Positions 34,738 through 40,914 of a stretch of DNA of 64,000 nt are shown piece by piece. Position numbers and translations under genes: made by a program. The DNA is from Fimbriimonadales bacterium (GTDB lineage: Bacteria > Armatimonadota > Fimbriimonadia > Fimbriimonadales > GBS-DC), in assembly GCA_025998675.1 (NCBI GenBank), contig AP024673.1, forward strand, positions 2,736,562 through 2,800,561, read 5' to 3'. Below the pieces are notes generated by a model. It was not told where the DNA came from. It ran no database searches and was given only the letters and a program-made list of their open reading frames with translations. How positions within the stretch are numbered: the stretch's first letter is position 1; the number at the start of each line of letters is the position of its first letter.

Positions 34738-36928
34738 ACAACCCACCTCCCGTGATAGTAAAGGTCTGTCCCTGCGCTGCAGCACGCGCCGATACAACCC
34801 CTTCCTGTGTGAGTGCAGCCAGCGTGCGCTCTACCTGCTCGCGCGAGACATCGAACATGCGCAGGTAGTCCGTGATTTCCTCCTGCGTCGGGTTGTCTAA
34901 GCCCATCAAGGCTTGTAGCACTAACTTGCGTATGCTACTGAGGGGCGTGGTGGCAGACGATTCAGAAGGCGCGTCGCGTTTTTCCATTTTTCCATCCTTA
35001 AGGGGTGGAAATTTGGAAAAATCGTCTCGCAGCCTGTATTGCTTGGGGCGCGTGTTCGGAATCGCCTCTATGAGATTGTCCCTCTCCAGCACTCCGAGCA
35101 ACCGATACAGGGTGGTGGTGGGGATCCCTGTCTCATCCCCTATCTCCTTCATGCTCGCCTCGCCGTGTTCGCGCAGGTAGCGTACAATCTCGCCCCGACG
35201 CCCAAACAACTCGGCGTTTTCAGCGACGGTTGTACCCCCCGACTTGAAGCGCACCTCCAGCAGCAGGTCTGCTTCGGAGTCTATCTCTATCGTGAGGGGA
35301 ATCTCAGGCGCGACAGCCCCGAAGTTGCTCTTTTGCTGGCGCAGGATTATCGCGACGCGCCCCACCTCGCGCCCCTGCAAGTCCACCTGTAGCGCACTGC
35401 GAGCATAGTGGCGTTTATACACGGTTCCATACTCGCGCATCGACTCAGTGGGCGTGTCTGCGCTCGGTTTCGCGATATGGTCAATCACCAGCACGGGCAC
35501 AGGGAGCGTGTCTATCAGGTCGTACACCTGAATTGACCGTTGTGGGTCTAACGGGTCGCCCACTGCTTTCCCGAAACTGTCCAGTATCACCAGCGCAGGC
35601 TGCTCCTGCTCTATCAGCGTATACAGCGTGGGCAGGTCGCCCAGTAGTTCGCGCAGGCGCACATAACGCAGTCCTTTCGGGGGTTCGGCGTACCCAGCCC
35701 CGTGCGCCACAGCCCACCAGCGCGCCGTGTGTATCTCGGCGTCCAGCTCAAGGTCGAGGTACAGCACCTTCCCTCGCCTGTGAACGGGATAGCCCAGAAA
35801 CGGGATGCCCTCTATCACACACAGCGCGAGATGGAGCGCGAGCAGGCTCTTGCAGGTTCCACTGTCGCCGTAGAGGTTCGTCGCGTGTCGGGCAGGTATC
35901 AGATTTTTCACGAGCCACTGCGTCGGTTGGGGCTGCCGTTCAGCGAGGTCGATAGGCTCTGGCGTTTTTTCCATTTTTCCAGGGGTATTAAGGGTGGAAA
36001 AATGGAAAAATGGTTGGCGCGTGCCGTTCTCCAGCGCACGGCGAAATCGCTCGGCGTCGGCGTCCACCTGTAGCCAGAGCGCGTTCGCGTCCTTGACGCC
36101 TTCAGGCAGTTGAAGCACCTGCACGCGCTCCAACAGGGTCAGGGGGCAGGTGTTGGCGAGTTTCTGCAGGAGTTGTTGTCCTGCGTTGTCGGCGTCGGGG
36201 ATGATACAGATTTGCGCGAAGCGTTGCAGTGGCTCCCACCACGCCTCACGCCATGTGGTTGCCCCTGGTATCCCCACTGCGTTCAGGTCAGCGTGCCAGA
36301 GGGTGAGCGTGTCGGTTTCCCCTTCGCACAGGTAGAGGGTTTCCGAATCGTTCCACTCAGGCAATCGCCACAATCCGTACAGCCAGGGTCGATTTCCCCG
36401 TTCCCAAGTGAAGCGATTCTCGCCTTCCAGTGTGTGTCGGTAGCGCGTGGCGACATGATTGCCGTCTGCGTCGAGGTAGGGGATAGCGATTCTGCGCTCG
36501 TCTTCAATCAATCCCCACTCACGCAGTCGGTCGGCGTCCAGTCGCTTCGCGCGAGCGTAGGTATCCAGCGTGAGGGGTTCACGAGCAGACGCTGCAGGCG
36601 CGTCTGCCGACTGAGCCATAGAGTCGTTGCAAGTGAGTTGCTCGTGTGTATGCTGATTGGGCAGGCTTGAGTGTGAGCGCACAGATTGATTTGCCACTAG
36701 CCTACAAATCTCATTCCACACAGTATCTTGGTTGCAACCAGCCCAGCACTTCACTAACAATTTCCCCTCTGGGGTTTCTTTCAGGTTGAGGTTTGGACGG
36801 TTGCAGTCCCCGTGAACAGGGCAAAAGGCGACGGTGTATCTGCATCCCTTGGAATCCTTCTTAATAGGGCCAACGCGCAGTACGCGCACGGCGTCTTCAA
36901 AAGTCGGCTTGTTAGGATAGCGACTCAT
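34730..36928 (-). CDS. primase-helicase (zinc finger, TOPRIM, RepA/RecA-like ATPase, winged helix)
   Basis: 732 residues. Zinc-finger ligands Cys36, His39, Cys61 and Cys65. TOPRIM domain: LYLCEGETDTLTLW (catalytic Glu202) and IIPDADNAG (Asp245, Asp247). RecA-like ATPase: Walker A GDSGTCKS at 354-361, LYLDLELD, Walker B LVILDSFGKAVGDP, and VLVIDHIAKP. Two winged-helix modules end it (RREIVRYLREHGEASMKEIG..., and about 670-730). This architecture is that of element-encoded primase-helicases that start autonomous replication. AGGGGAGGG precedes the ATG. It is the core replication protein of the island. Confidence 0.88.
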   Translation of the reverse strand: MSRYPNKPTFEDAVRVLRVGPIKKDSKGCRYTVAFCPVHGDCNRPNLNLKETPEGKLLVKCWAGCNQDTVWNEICRLVANQSVRSHSSLPNQHTHEQLTCNDSMAQSADAPAASAREPLTLDTYARAKRLDADRLREWGLIEDERRIAIPYLDADGNHVATRYRHTLEGENRFTWERGNRPWLYGLWRLPEWNDSETLYLCEGETDTLTLWHADLNAVGIPGATTWREAWWEPLQRFAQICIIPDADNAGQQLLQKLANTCPLTLLERVQVLQLPEGVKDANALWLQVDADAERFRRALENGTRQPFFHFSTLNTPGKMEKTPEPIDLAERQPQPTQWLVKNLIPARHATNLYGDSGTCKSLLALHLALCVIEGIPFLGYPVHRRGKVLYLDLELDAEIHTARWWAVAHGAGYAEPPKGLRYVRLRELLGDLPTLYTLIEQEQPALVILDSFGKAVGDPLDPQRSIQVYDLIDTLPVPVLVIDHIAKPSADTPTESMREYGTVYKRHYARSALQVDLQGREVGRVAIILRQQKSNFGAVAPEIPLTIEIDSEADLLLEVRFKSGGTTVAENAELFGRRGEIVRYLREHGEASMKEIGDETGIPTTTLYRLLGVLERDNLIEAIPNTRPKQYRLRDDFSKFPPLKDGKMEKRDAPSESSATTPLSSIRKLVLQALMGLDNPTQEEITDYLRMFDVSREQVERTLAALTQEGVVSARAAAQGQTFTITGGGLYV

Positions 36929-37037
36929 GTGTTTCGCCCTCCCCTGAATTCACAGTCTGGCAGATGTACGCCGTTCGCATATGGCTGCCGATAGCGTGTG
37001 TTAGGTACAATACAGCTAACTTCAACCCACTCACCAT
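36912..37037 (-). CDS. candidate 41-residue protein upstream of the primase
   Basis: Starts MVSGLKLAVLYLTHAIGSHM after AGGGGGAAAGTC, a good ribosome-binding site at six bases. It ends 17 bp inside the primase gene, which suggests coupling. There is one hydrophobic stretch and no known family. Its support is limited to spacing and the start signal. Confidence 0.35.
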   Translation of the reverse strand: MVSGLKLAVLYLTHAIGSHMRTAYICQTVNSGEGETHESLS

Positions 37038-37078
37038 GACTTTCCCCCTGCCTGCGAGGTGGGGGGATTGTGCTACTC

Positions 37079-37297
37079 TCACAGTTGCACCTCACCTCCT
37101 TGTGTGTCTGCGTCGTTCAACAGGAAGTCGGGCTCAACACCCAGAGCGCGAGCGATACGCTCAACAGTGTCGCGTCGCTTGGGCGCGAGCCCGAAACGCT
37201 CCCAAAGAACTACCGTTCGTGGAGAGACGCCAGCGATATGTGCGAAGGCGTCCACAGGAAGCCCCCGACTCGTCCTGAGTTGTTTCAGTCTGTTCAT
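37079..37297 (-). CDS. XRE-family repressor-like protein
   Basis: 72 residues, GGAGG six bases before the ATG. A single helix-turn-helix: MNRLKQLRTSRGLPVDAFAHIAGVSPRTVVLWERFG, then RRDTVERIARALGVEPDFLL. It has no multimerisation domain, like small Cro/CI-type regulators. It is the first gene of the leftward replication operon, and its probable operators are in the region just upstream (37332-37418). Confidence 0.8.
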   Translation of the reverse strand: MNRLKQLRTSRGLPVDAFAHIAGVSPRTVVLWERFGLAPKRRDTVERIARALGVEPDFLLNDADTQGGEVQL

Positions 37298-37331
37298 ACA
37301 TAACCTCCGTACTTGGAGTAGTTAGGGGAGA

Positions 37332-37349
37332 ATGGGGGGTATTGCCCAT
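37332..37349. promoter_or_regulatory. operator-like inverted repeat O1
   Basis: ATGGG-N8-CCCAT. It includes GGGGTATTGCCCA, which recurs on the opposite strand in O2 as GGGGTATCGCCCA. It lies upstream of the -35 of the antisense RNA promoter. Confidence 0.5.
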
Positions 37350-37362
37350 TACCCACTGTCGC

Positions 37363-37392
37363 TTGACACAACAGCGCGACTCGTGGTATAAT
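37363..37392 (+). promoter_or_regulatory. antisense RNA promoter
   Basis: Consensus TTGACA (37363-37368), 18-bp spacer, consensus TATAAT (37387-37392). It fires rightwards, opposite to the replication operon, and is flanked by the two operator-like repeats. Confidence 0.75.
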
Positions 37393-37398
37393 AAGGCT

Positions 37399-37418
37399 AT
37401 GTGGGCGATACCCCACAT
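37399..37418. promoter_or_regulatory. operator-like inverted repeat O2
   Basis: Perfect ATGTGGG-N6-CCCACAT at the predicted +1 of the rightward transcript. It contains the minus-strand word GGGGTATCGCCCA shared with O1. In RNA it would form the first stem-loop. Confidence 0.55.
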
Positions 37419-37477
37419 TCTCTAGTGAGAGAGCGTGTCAGAGGCCAATCCAACAAGCGCTCTCTCTGTCCGATCTA

Positions 37478-37506
37478 GCGACGGGGATTATACCCCGTCG
37501 CTTTTT
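37478..37506 (+). terminator. intrinsic terminator of the antisense RNA
   Basis: GCGACGGGG/CCCCGTCGC perfect 9-bp stem, 6-nt loop ATTATA, followed by TTTTT. On the other strand the stem has no T-run, so the leftward transcript should read through. Confidence 0.85.
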
Positions 37507-37517
37507 ATTATGCCCCT

Positions 37518-37546
37518 ATTATACCCGATGTTATTGTCCTTGTCAA
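37518..37546 (-). promoter_or_regulatory. leftward promoter of the XRE-primase operon
   Basis: On the minus strand, TTGACA (37546-37541), 17-bp spacer, TATAAT (37523-37518): a perfect consensus promoter. The predicted start is near 37511, giving a leader of about 210 nt before the XRE gene, across the terminator hairpin and the antisense RNA gene. Confidence 0.75.
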
Positions 37547-37767
37547 CCCTTTTATGCTTTAAACCGATAGAAAGCCATAGAGGACTTCTTTTCTTCCGAA
37601 AGTTGACTTTTGCGACACAAATGGGGTATAAGCGCGCATTTTTGCTTCTTCCACTCATCGTTTCGGTTCCGATTCGCGTCAACGCGCAGGTCTTTGATCG
37701 ATTTATGTTGGTCTTGCACTCATCTTAGACTCGCTTTTATTTGTCTGCGTCCGAATTGCCATACAGG
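37547..37767. other. AT-rich gap between the control locus and the TerS-like gene
   Basis: No supportable gene. A rightward promoter-like TTGACT-N18-TATAAG occurs at 37603-37632 without a gene behind it. Short frames exist on both strands but have no ribosome-binding site or recognisable motif. Confidence 0.4.
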
Positions 37768-38337
37768 TTAGCAGCGTGTCGTGCAGGAGTCGGGTCTTTT
37801 ACCAGCAACTCGGCTTTTGGGTCTGTGGTCGGGAATGTTGACAGCGAACGGAAGCTTCTTATTCTTCATGGGTACTAAGGGTAAGAAAGCCTGCGCGTGA
37901 AGCAACGGCGTGTCTGAAACGCAAAAATGTAAGTAGCCGACCATTCTCAAAATGAGTTCAGCCGATTTGCGCCGTTCTGCAGGGGGGAGCGTTTCATTTT
38001 TCACGGCATGGTGAAGATACTCCAACGCCGATAGCGCGCTTGCCGTTTGCACACGGGCTGCTATCGCTCTGCTCCTGCGCGACGATTCAGCCAGATGTAC
38101 CTTTACACGCTCATCCCACTGATATTGTCTGCGCCACTCAGCCACCTGATGGGGCGAAACGCCCAGCGCACGGGCTGCAGCATCTAGGGAGAGCGTATCG
38201 CGATACACCAGATACGCCTCAAAAGCGCGCTTCGGCTCGCCTGCTGATTGACTGCAGGCGTGCCAATCAAGATGCTCAGAATAGAAGTCGTATGACCCGT
38301 TGCACTTCTTGAACACCAGTGGGTGTATTATACCCAT
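37768..38337 (-). CDS. phage terminase small subunit-like HTH protein
   Basis: 189 residues if started at MGIIHP (38337); the start is uncertain. Near residue 40, AFEAYLVYRDTLSLDAAARALGVSPHQVAEWRRQYQWDERV reads as the N-terminal helix-turn-helix that small terminase subunits use to bind packaging sites. A helical region follows (SALEYLHHAVKNETLPPAERRKSAELILRMVGY), then a basic tail. A minus-strand TTGACA-N19-TATAAT (38357-38327) overlaps the proposed start, so a downstream GTG start is possible. No large terminase gene is near. If it is a TerS, it could redirect a helper phage's packaging. Confidence 0.5.
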   Translation of the reverse strand: MGIIHPLVFKKCNGSYDFYSEHLDWHACSQSAGEPKRAFEAYLVYRDTLSLDAAARALGVSPHQVAEWRRQYQWDERVKVHLAESSRRSRAIAARVQTASALSALEYLHHAVKNETLPPAERRKSAELILRMVGYLHFCVSDTPLLHAQAFLPLVPMKNKKLPFAVNIPDHRPKSRVAGKRPDSCTTRC

Positions 38338-39089
38338 TTCTCTATGATACATGTCAAGTCGTACTGGGCTTTCTGTGCATAGTGCAGAAGTTCCCTGTTG
38401 TCTGTTTGAGAGCCTATTGCGCATATCTTTTCAAGGGCTTCGCTAAGCGCGCTCAGATGTCGCGCCAGTTCATATACTTCCTGCGCCTGTGATGGGCGTC
38501 TCCGTCCGACGCCCTTGCACAAACGCATACGCTCCTCTGCCGTGAGTTGACTGCGTAGCGTCTCATCGTGCAGAAGCTCACGCACAATGCGCGTCAGGGA
38601 GGTCTCGCCTGCTGCCACGCGCTTGGCGACAAACGGTATCAGGCGCATGGGGATTAGGGGCAGCAGGTTCACAACGCCTCGCAGTTGCTCCCGATGAGTA
38701 TGTATCACGGTGCAGGCGTCGGGGTAGTGCGCTTGTATCTGCAACATCGTTTTGCTGAAACGGAACGCACGATACATCGTTCGTACCGACACACCCCACT
38801 TACGCGCGACACGCATAGCGAGGGAATTGGAACTTTTTTGTGCCAGCATGTCAGGTCTATTTGCGCGTTTTTCTGGCAACGCGAGATAGGCTGTCGGGGG
38901 CGCGCCACGCCGTTCAATCCCTATCCAGCCTTTGCGTTCCCATCGCTTGGCTTTGCACTGCAGGGCGCGATAGGAGAGGCGTACCCCGTGCGTTTTCAAC
39001 CAATCCAGCAGTTCCGTGTAGGTGGCTTCTGGATTCTGCGTCAGGTAGTCGCGCACACAATCCCATATCTGATGATTCCTTGCCATCAT
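38328..39089 (-). CDS. winged-helix DNA-binding-like protein
   Basis: 253 residues. N-terminal winged helix (WDCVRDYLTQNPEATYTELLDWLKTHGVRLSYRALQCKAKRWERKGWIGI). A second possible HTH, AMRVARKWGVSVRTMYRAFRFSKTM, and the FVAKRVAAGETSLTRIVRELL segment recall ParB-like or phage regulatory proteins. Charged helices end it. It lies 62 bp after the integrase gene and overlaps the TerS-like start by about 10 bp. The role is unknown; excision, partition or regulation are all possible. Confidence 0.55.
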   Translation of the reverse strand: MMARNHQIWDCVRDYLTQNPEATYTELLDWLKTHGVRLSYRALQCKAKRWERKGWIGIERRGAPPTAYLALPEKRANRPDMLAQKSSNSLAMRVARKWGVSVRTMYRAFRFSKTMLQIQAHYPDACTVIHTHREQLRGVVNLLPLIPMRLIPFVAKRVAAGETSLTRIVRELLHDETLRSQLTAEERMRLCKGVGRRRPSQAQEVYELARHLSALSEALEKICAIGSQTDNRELLHYAQKAQYDLTCIIEKWV

Positions 39090-39151
39090 AAAGGAATACG
39101 GCGCAGGGGAGTCTCCCCCACGCCGTCTGATGACGGGAGCGCAATCAGCGA

Positions 39152-40072
39152 TTATCGCTTCTGCAGATTGGTCAACGGGCTATGTTGCTGATGGGCGTGC
39201 TGGAGGTCGGCTTCCACCAGCGCAAGATACTGGCGCAATACCGTATAGTCGCTATGCCCCATCAGCAGGCGCAACTGTTCAAGGTCAATCCCGTTGCGCA
39301 GGCTCCAGGTGGCGAAGGTACGCCTGAAAGCGTGGGGTCCAAGGCGTTTTTTCAAGCCTGCGCGTTCGCCTATATCGCGTACCACGCTCTTGAGACCCAT
39401 CAGCGTCAGTGCGCCGTGTCTGCCCCACCACAGGGGCGATTCGTCAGTCAAAGGGTACGGGCAGGCGTTCAGGTAGCGTCTGAGCGCAAGGCGCACCTGA
39501 TAGGATAGGAACACCACGCGCTGCTTGCCCCCTTTGCCCCTGATGAGAAGGGATTCGCGCGAAGCGTCAGCGACTGTGAGGCTGTGCGCCTCGTGGATTC
39601 GTAAACCCGTGTCCAGCAGTATCAGCACCAGTGCTTTATCGCGCAGGTGGAGCCAGTGTTTTCCGTCGCACGCTTTCAGGATAGCCTCTACCTCTTCGGG
39701 GGACAGAGCAGGCTTAACCGTTGCTGGCACTCTGGGTTTCTCTACCTTCAGAAACGGGTCGTTGGTAGTGAGTTCCTCGCGCAAGCACCAACGCCAGAAC
39801 ATCCGAGGGAGCCGATAGGCGTTGCGCAGGGTGTGGGGGGACACGCCAGCCTGTTGCCTGTGTATCAGCCACTTGCGAATGTGGTGGGGTTGTACGGCGT
39901 CCAGTGTCGGGGCGTGTTGTTCCAGGAAGTCTACGAATCCAGAGACGCTCTCGCGATAGTTTTCCAGCGTGCGTGGCGCGATGGCGCGCGCCTGAAGCGA
40001 TTCGAGCCAGAGTGTGAACGCTTCTCTAATCTCACTACTCGAAACAAAAAGGCTGAGTCTGGTAGCCTTCAC
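39152..40072 (-). CDS. tyrosine recombinase / integrase
   Basis: 306 residues with GTG start: GGAGG lies five bases upstream, unlike the ATG at 40126. N-terminal SAM-like core-binding domain (TLENYRESVSGFVDFLEQHAPTL). The catalytic domain is complete: Arg158 in LLDTGLRIHEAHSL, Lys183 in GKGGKQR, His247-xx-Arg250 in GPHAFRRTFAT, His273 in LMGHSDYTVLRQYL, and the nucleophile Tyr282. It lies about 70 bp from the right tRNA-Gln repeat and reads inward. It would catalyse integration into and excision from tRNA-Gln. Confidence 0.93.
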   Translation of the reverse strand: MKATRLSLFVSSSEIREAFTLWLESLQARAIAPRTLENYRESVSGFVDFLEQHAPTLDAVQPHHIRKWLIHRQQAGVSPHTLRNAYRLPRMFWRWCLREELTTNDPFLKVEKPRVPATVKPALSPEEVEAILKACDGKHWLHLRDKALVLILLDTGLRIHEAHSLTVADASRESLLIRGKGGKQRVVFLSYQVRLALRRYLNACPYPLTDESPLWWGRHGALTLMGLKSVVRDIGERAGLKKRLGPHAFRRTFATWSLRNGIDLEQLRLLMGHSDYTVLRQYLALVEADLQHAHQQHSPLTNLQKR

Positions 40073-40080
40073 GGTTGCCT
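40058..40080 (+). repeat. 23-bp subterminal repeat, right copy (possible integrase arm site)
   Basis: TCTGGTAGCCTTCACGGTTG plus CCT, 21/23 identical to 29199-29221. It overlaps the integrase start codon and lies about 60 bp inside the right core repeat. Confidence 0.5.
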
Positions 40081-40120
40081 CCGTGTCGGTTGTATCGGGC
40101 GCGCCACAACGGGTAGGGGC

Positions 40121-40150
40121 TTGCATACACCCACAGAGAACGGGTATAAT
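40121..40150 (+). promoter_or_regulatory. element-supplied tRNA-Gln promoter (right junction)
   Basis: TTGCAT (40121-40126), 18-bp spacer, TATAAT (40145-40150). The -35 is in element DNA and the -10 is in the shared repeat. It should drive the intact tRNA-Gln. Confidence 0.65.
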
Positions 40151-40227
40151 ACACGCGCGTTGCCGGGTCGTCTAACGGCAGGACGCCAGACTCTGGATCT
40201 GGTAGTGGTGGTTCGAATCCACCCCCG
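40141..40227 (+). repeat. attR-type direct repeat (87 bp)
   Basis: Identical to 29021-29107. To its right the host sequence completes the acceptor stem (GCA, G, then CCA). Confidence 0.9.
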
Positions 40228-40234
40228 GCAGCCA
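40161..40234 (+). tRNA. tRNA-Gln(CUG), intact right copy
   Basis: TGCCGGG pairs perfectly with CCCGGCA; discriminator G; CCA encoded at 40232-40234. Anticodon stem CCAGA/TCTGG around CTCTGGA gives anticodon CTG. The T-arm GGTTCGAATCC is normal. The transaldolase gene follows 20 bp later. Confidence 0.95.
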
Positions 40235-40254
40235 AAACCACACAGGAGCCTCCC

Positions 40255-40914
40255 ATGAAACTCTTCGTAGACACAGGCAAAGTCGAGGAAGTCCGCAAAG
40301 CCGCTGAATGGGGCGTGCTGGACGGCGTGACGACCAACCCCTCGCTGATTGCGCAATCCGGGCGCGGCTTCAAAGAGACGGTGCTGGAAATCTGTTCCAT
40401 CCTGCCGCACGGCTCCATCAGCGCGGAGGTTGTTGGAACCACCACTGCTGATATCCTGCGTGAGGCGCACGAGATTGCCTCGTGGGCGCCCAATATCGTG
40501 GTCAAAGTGCCGATGACGCCCGCGGGGATTGCCGCCACGCGCCAGCTGGCGCGCGAGGGCATCCGCGTGAATATGACGCTGGTCTTCTCGCCAGCGCAGG
40601 CGCTGCTGGCAGCGAAAGCGGGCGCCGCCTACATCAGCGTGTTCGTCGGGCGTGTGGACGATGTCTCCAGCGAGGGCATGCGCACGATTGAAGACGCCGT
40701 GCAAATCGTGGAGAACTATGGCTTCGACAGCGAGGTGCTGGTCGCCAGCATCCGCCATCCGATGCATGTGGTCGAGGCGGCGCGACTGGGCGCGCACATC
40801 GCCACCATGCCCTTCAAGGTGTTCGAGCAGCTGTTCCAGCACCCGCTGACCGACATCGGCTTGAAACGCTTCCTGGACGACTGGAACAGCGCCGGGCTGC
40901 GGATTTTTGATTAA
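40255..40914 (+). CDS. tal: transaldolase / fructose-6-phosphate aldolase (small TalC type)
   Basis: 219 residues: MKLFVDTGKVEEVRKAAEWGVLDGVTTNPSLIA, the catalytic Lys84 in NIVVKVPMTPAG, VNMTLVFSPAQALLAAKAGAAYISVFVGR, and ATMPFKVFEQLFQHPLTDIGLKRFL. The length and motifs match the TalC/MipB group, which includes both transaldolases of the pentose phosphate pathway and F6P aldolases; these cannot be separated here. With rpiB at 48.4 kb it supports a non-oxidative pentose phosphate route. GGAGCC precedes the ATG. Confidence 0.92.
   Translation: MKLFVDTGKVEEVRKAAEWGVLDGVTTNPSLIAQSGRGFKETVLEICSILPHGSISAEVVGTTTADILREAHEIASWAPNIVVKVPMTPAGIAATRQLAREGIRVNMTLVFSPAQALLAAKAGAAYISVFVGRVDDVSSEGMRTIEDAVQIVENYGFDSEVLVASIRHPMHVVEAARLGAHIATMPFKVFEQLFQHPLTDIGLKRFLDDWNSAGLRIFD

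Larger units (their letters stand above)
37399..37507 (+). ncRNA. candidate structured antisense RNA, about 108 nt
   Basis: From the predicted +1 (about 37399) to the terminator T-run (37502-37506). Three successive stem-loops: 37399-37418 (7 bp), 37427-37435 with 37458-37466 (GAGAGAGCG/CGCTCTCTC, 9 bp, 22-nt loop), and the terminator stem. It contains no convincing open frame. It is fully complementary to the predicted leader of the leftward transcript that starts near 37511 and encodes the XRE protein and primase. It thus looks like a countertranscribed control RNA. Confidence 0.65.
29108..40140. mobile_element. integrated tRNA-Gln element (satellite / tycheposon-like island), about 11 kb
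   Basis: DNA between the two tRNA-Gln repeats. Base composition is visibly lower in GC than the flanks. Gene blocks: a leftward restriction-modification pair with a rightward controller and membrane protein (29.4-33.1 kb); a palindrome-rich non-coding gap; a leftward replication operon (33.5-37.3 kb: XRE, primase-helicase, small proteins, ssDNA-binding-like, VRR-NUC); a regulatory/antisense RNA locus (37.3-37.55 kb); and a leftward block of terminase-small-subunit-like, wHTH and integrase genes (37.8-40.1 kb). No structural phage genes, large terminase, relaxase or type IV secretion genes are present. groL and the transaldolase gene flank the original tRNA-Gln locus. Confidence 0.88.

Noticed and set aside
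37603-37632. Second rightward promoter TTGACT-N18-TATAAG
   Set aside because: No gene, RNA structure or terminator follows it; kept only as a remark.
37488-37682. Minus-strand frame of 64 codons upstream of the XRE gene
   Set aside because: It lies across the consensus leftward promoter and has no start signal.
37435-37728. Plus-strand frame starting within the antisense RNA
   Set aside because: It runs through the intrinsic terminator and has no ribosome-binding site; the transcript should end at about 37506.
29021-40227. Two tRNA-Gln copies as a simple gene duplication or assembly artefact
   Set aside because: The integrase next to one copy, the different flanks, the lower-GC interior and the exchanged acceptor end fit site-specific integration.
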